From NCBI GenBank assembly GCA_016932165.1, contig JAFGDK010000089.1:1-64000 (forward strand): 64,000 bases of DNA. Direction: 5' to 3'. Under the pieces are notes generated by a model. The model made no database searches. It saw only the letters and a program-made list of their open reading frames with translations, and had not been told where the DNA came from. The stretch is from Anaerolineales bacterium. Its GTDB lineage: Bacteria; Chloroflexota; Anaerolineae; Anaerolineales; UBA11579. Positions 63,001-64,000 of this stretch are shown here, piece after piece. How positions within the stretch are numbered: position 1 is the first letter of the stretch; each line of letters starts with the position of its first letter. The position numbers and the translations under genes were made by a program.

Positions 63001-64000
63001 AAAGGTCGTCACAGTGGTTTCTCAGGGCAATTTTCAGAGCAGCGACAGCGGGATAGCCCGGCTGGCTTTCACGCCTGCCGACCCTGGGGTCTACCAGCTG
63101 GCGGTGACCAGCGGCAATGCAGTCACCGAGTTGCTGATCTGGGTTGGAGGCCCGGGTACCGGCCTGTGGCCTGATCTAGACAGTAAAAAACTGGAACTGC
63201 TGGCAGACGCCGAGAGCTACCAGCCCGGCGAGGTGGCCGCCATCTTTGTGCCCAACCCATTCCCAGGTGAAGCCCTGGCGCTGATCACCTATGAACGTGG
63301 AGAAATCCTGGAAAGCCAGATTTTAAAACTAACTGAGTCGGGAATGAGCATTCCCGTGCCGCTCACGGATGAATCCTCGCCAAATGTGTATTTCAGCGCC
63401 ACCTTGATCGGAACTGAACCAGATGGAGATTTGGGATACCGCTATGGGATCATCAATCTGCCCGTCTCTCCAGATGCTTACTTGCTGCAAGTCGAGGTCC
63501 TCGGCCAGCCGGAACAGGCCGCCCCTGGCGAACCGGTCACGCTGAAAATCCGGGTCTCCGACCGGGATGGCAAACCTGTGCAAGGGGAGTTTTCCCTGGC
63601 TGTGGTGGATGAGGCTGTACTGGCGCTGGCAGACCGCTTTGAAGACCCGATAGAACAAGCCTTTTATGGCGAGCAGGACCTGGGCGTGCTGACCGGCATC
63701 TCGCTGGTGGCAGACGCCGAGTTGTTCTTTGAAATCCCAGGCGGGTTGGGCGGCGGTGGGGGAGATCTCTCGGTGCCAGCGATCCGGTCAGATTTTCAAG
63801 ATACCGCCTACTGGAATGCAGTTGTGACCACCGGCGCCGATGGCACTGCCAGTGTCGAGATCACTCTGCCAGACAACCTGACCACCTGGCAGCTGCTGGC
63901 GCGCGGTCTCAGCCAGGATGCACGCGTGGGTGAAGGGATTTCTCAGGTGGTCACCACCAAACCGCTACTGGTCCGCCCGGTCACACCGCGCTTTGTAGTG
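60098..64000 (+). CDS. Alpha-2-macroglobulin-like lipoprotein (partial, 3' end outside)
   Basis: An open frame of 1301 codons that runs off the right edge and is missing from the ORF track. The lipoprotein signal ends LALSGC (Cys21). Several SbsA/Big_5-type Ig-like domains follow (about 50-460; repeated pattern VTFNQAMNPSSV and IYFNQPMDRASV). The MG2 block YLYTDRPIYRPGQEVSFKV is near residue 674, and the A2M block YWNAVVTTGADGTASVEITLPDNLTTWQ near 1237. The thioester motif, if present, would lie beyond the window. Bacterial A2M proteins trap proteases in the envelope. It has AAAGGCGG before the ATG. Confidence 0.93.
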   Translation, partial: MKKIFQTLAPPILILLALSGCNFPTPGADATLLPEENILPAVSVGPLAPEVVETVPAAGSRIPVAGEVSIYFNQPMDRASVESAVSASPALNGVFTWMDDLHLVFQPAQPWQPAASQEITIGTGAKSKEGLALQSPVSWHYQTADYLRLVQALPQDQTQEIDPESPIVASFNQPVVPLGVSTDDLPAGFSLSPAADGRGEWLNTSTYIFYPNPALTGGQEYTATLNPDLTSVGGTALESGASWKFVTLQPGYQTFSPALNELHVRLDTQVVVTFNQAMNPSSVEANFRMSDLSNQPVKGKFTWSEDLTEMTFMPDGLLRRGERYTYTIQGGVVSAGGTPINQDLSQSFFATEELFVLETSPKDGGQKEYYTSVEIKFNAPLDIPNPDDLVVVTPDVKPRITVTGDSIRLYGNFEAEESYTVTVNGEVKDIWGDTLGYEYNFSFTGAPLREAFRPATYQGSGVLFVNPDQPVISAQVVNVEQVLVTAGAVSFDEFRQIEHYAAYDDRQQYQPANLTRNLQTLEIERNRNQIVGLALNTGRGLQPGIYWVSMEPVPALEFYPAATTWAVVSHVQMVLKVSATNALVWAVDTRTGAPVNGQPVRITDQSGTLLASGMTDGIGLFSTELAPRESYDGRIYAELGNPGDDLYSLAMSSWSMGLSRWDFGYYAYIAPPQNDYYLYTDRPIYRPGQEVSFKVIVREEYNGRYRLPGTNDVEIMVRDGSGVELETLVLPLSEFGTASGTYQLPEGAIPGFYEFTPIEDYYVQGVTFQVAEYRKPEIDLNLAFSQENVLAGDQLNAEITSLYFFDAPAAGSEIGWNLYARDGYFALPGYHVGPSDGFRYSFLYPGISQLGEHLIGGNGVTGDEGRFAISTPSQPSDQTQIYTLETVIQDESGMLVANRATTTVHPERIYIGLSADSWIGQAGAEMGFDVRVVDWEKRSAGVQNLTATFGTVTWELASADLSGFPTYEKVVTVVSQGNFQSSDSGIARLAFTPADPGVYQLAVTSGNAVTELLIWVGGPGTGLWPDLDSKKLELLADAESYQPGEVAAIFVPNPFPGEALALITYERGEILESQILKLTESGMSIPVPLTDESSPNVYFSATLIGTEPDGDLGYRYGIINLPVSPDAYLLQVEVLGQPEQAAPGEPVTLKIRVSDRDGKPVQGEFSLAVVDEAVLALADRFEDPIEQAFYGEQDLGVLTGISLVADAELFFEIPGGLGGGGGDLSVPAIRSDFQDTAYWNAVVTTGADGTASVEITLPDNLTTWQLLARGLSQDARVGEGISQVVTTKPLLVRPVTPRFVV

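Overview
The window looks like a chromosomal segment of a Chloroflexota bacterium, most likely class Anaerolineae. This is an inference from the gene families, not from a marker gene: no rRNA or tRNA is present. The pointers are many secreted lipoproteins with threonine/proline-rich linkers, tandem multihaem cytochrome lipoproteins, a cobalamin-dependent MetH next to a fused homocysteine methyltransferase/MTHFR, NarL-type two-component systems beside ABC-2 exporters, and moderate GC with normal Shine-Dalgarno sites. I see no phage, transposase, CRISPR array or plasmid gene. About 50 protein genes fill the window and no gap between genes exceeds about 300 bp.

Left part (1-12.4 kb): a mostly minus-strand run. 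It holds an array of five 10-bp repeats at the edge, then (in transcription order) a NarL-type sensor kinase and regulator, a small exported protein, an orphan receiver protein, an ABC ATPase and permease, an MFS-like protein, a bactofilin-like membrane lipoprotein, further membrane and lipoproteins, and an alpha/beta hydrolase. A sugar-epimerase-like dehydrogenase lies upstream of this run. From 12.5 to 21 kb there is a MarR regulator operon (plus strand) facing an oxidoreductase operon (NTF2-like, SDR, CrtI-like), then aconitase and a GNAT acetyltransferase.

Middle part (21-38.7 kb): a FecR/SdrD/DUF3048 lipoprotein; a sensor kinase/regulator pair divergent from an ATPase-permease-permease ABC operon (the gene content of Bacillus LnrJK-LnrLMN); an AAC(3)-family acetyltransferase overlapping a DUF389 membrane protein with an SH3-like tail; ClpC; and two paralogous multihaem cytochrome c lipoproteins.

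Right part (38.7-64 kb): a MarR-controlled heterodimeric ABC exporter; a CPBP protease; a BCD/PucC-type MFS transporter coupled to an HTH protein; an M29 aminopeptidase; a META-domain lipoprotein; a one-carbon/methionine block (fused HMT-MTHFR, DsbA-like, dihydroorotate dehydrogenase-like, metallo-beta-lactamase fold, MetH); a DEAD-box helicase with a long leader; a thioredoxin-TPR protein; and the first 1301 codons of an alpha-2-macroglobulin-like lipoprotein that runs off the right edge. The ORF track omits this last gene because it is open at the end.

Regulatory structure is readable in many gaps: several good sigma70-type promoters, two apparently leaderless promoters (TATAAT placed 6 nt before ATG), strong terminators, and a small family of related intergenic hairpins.
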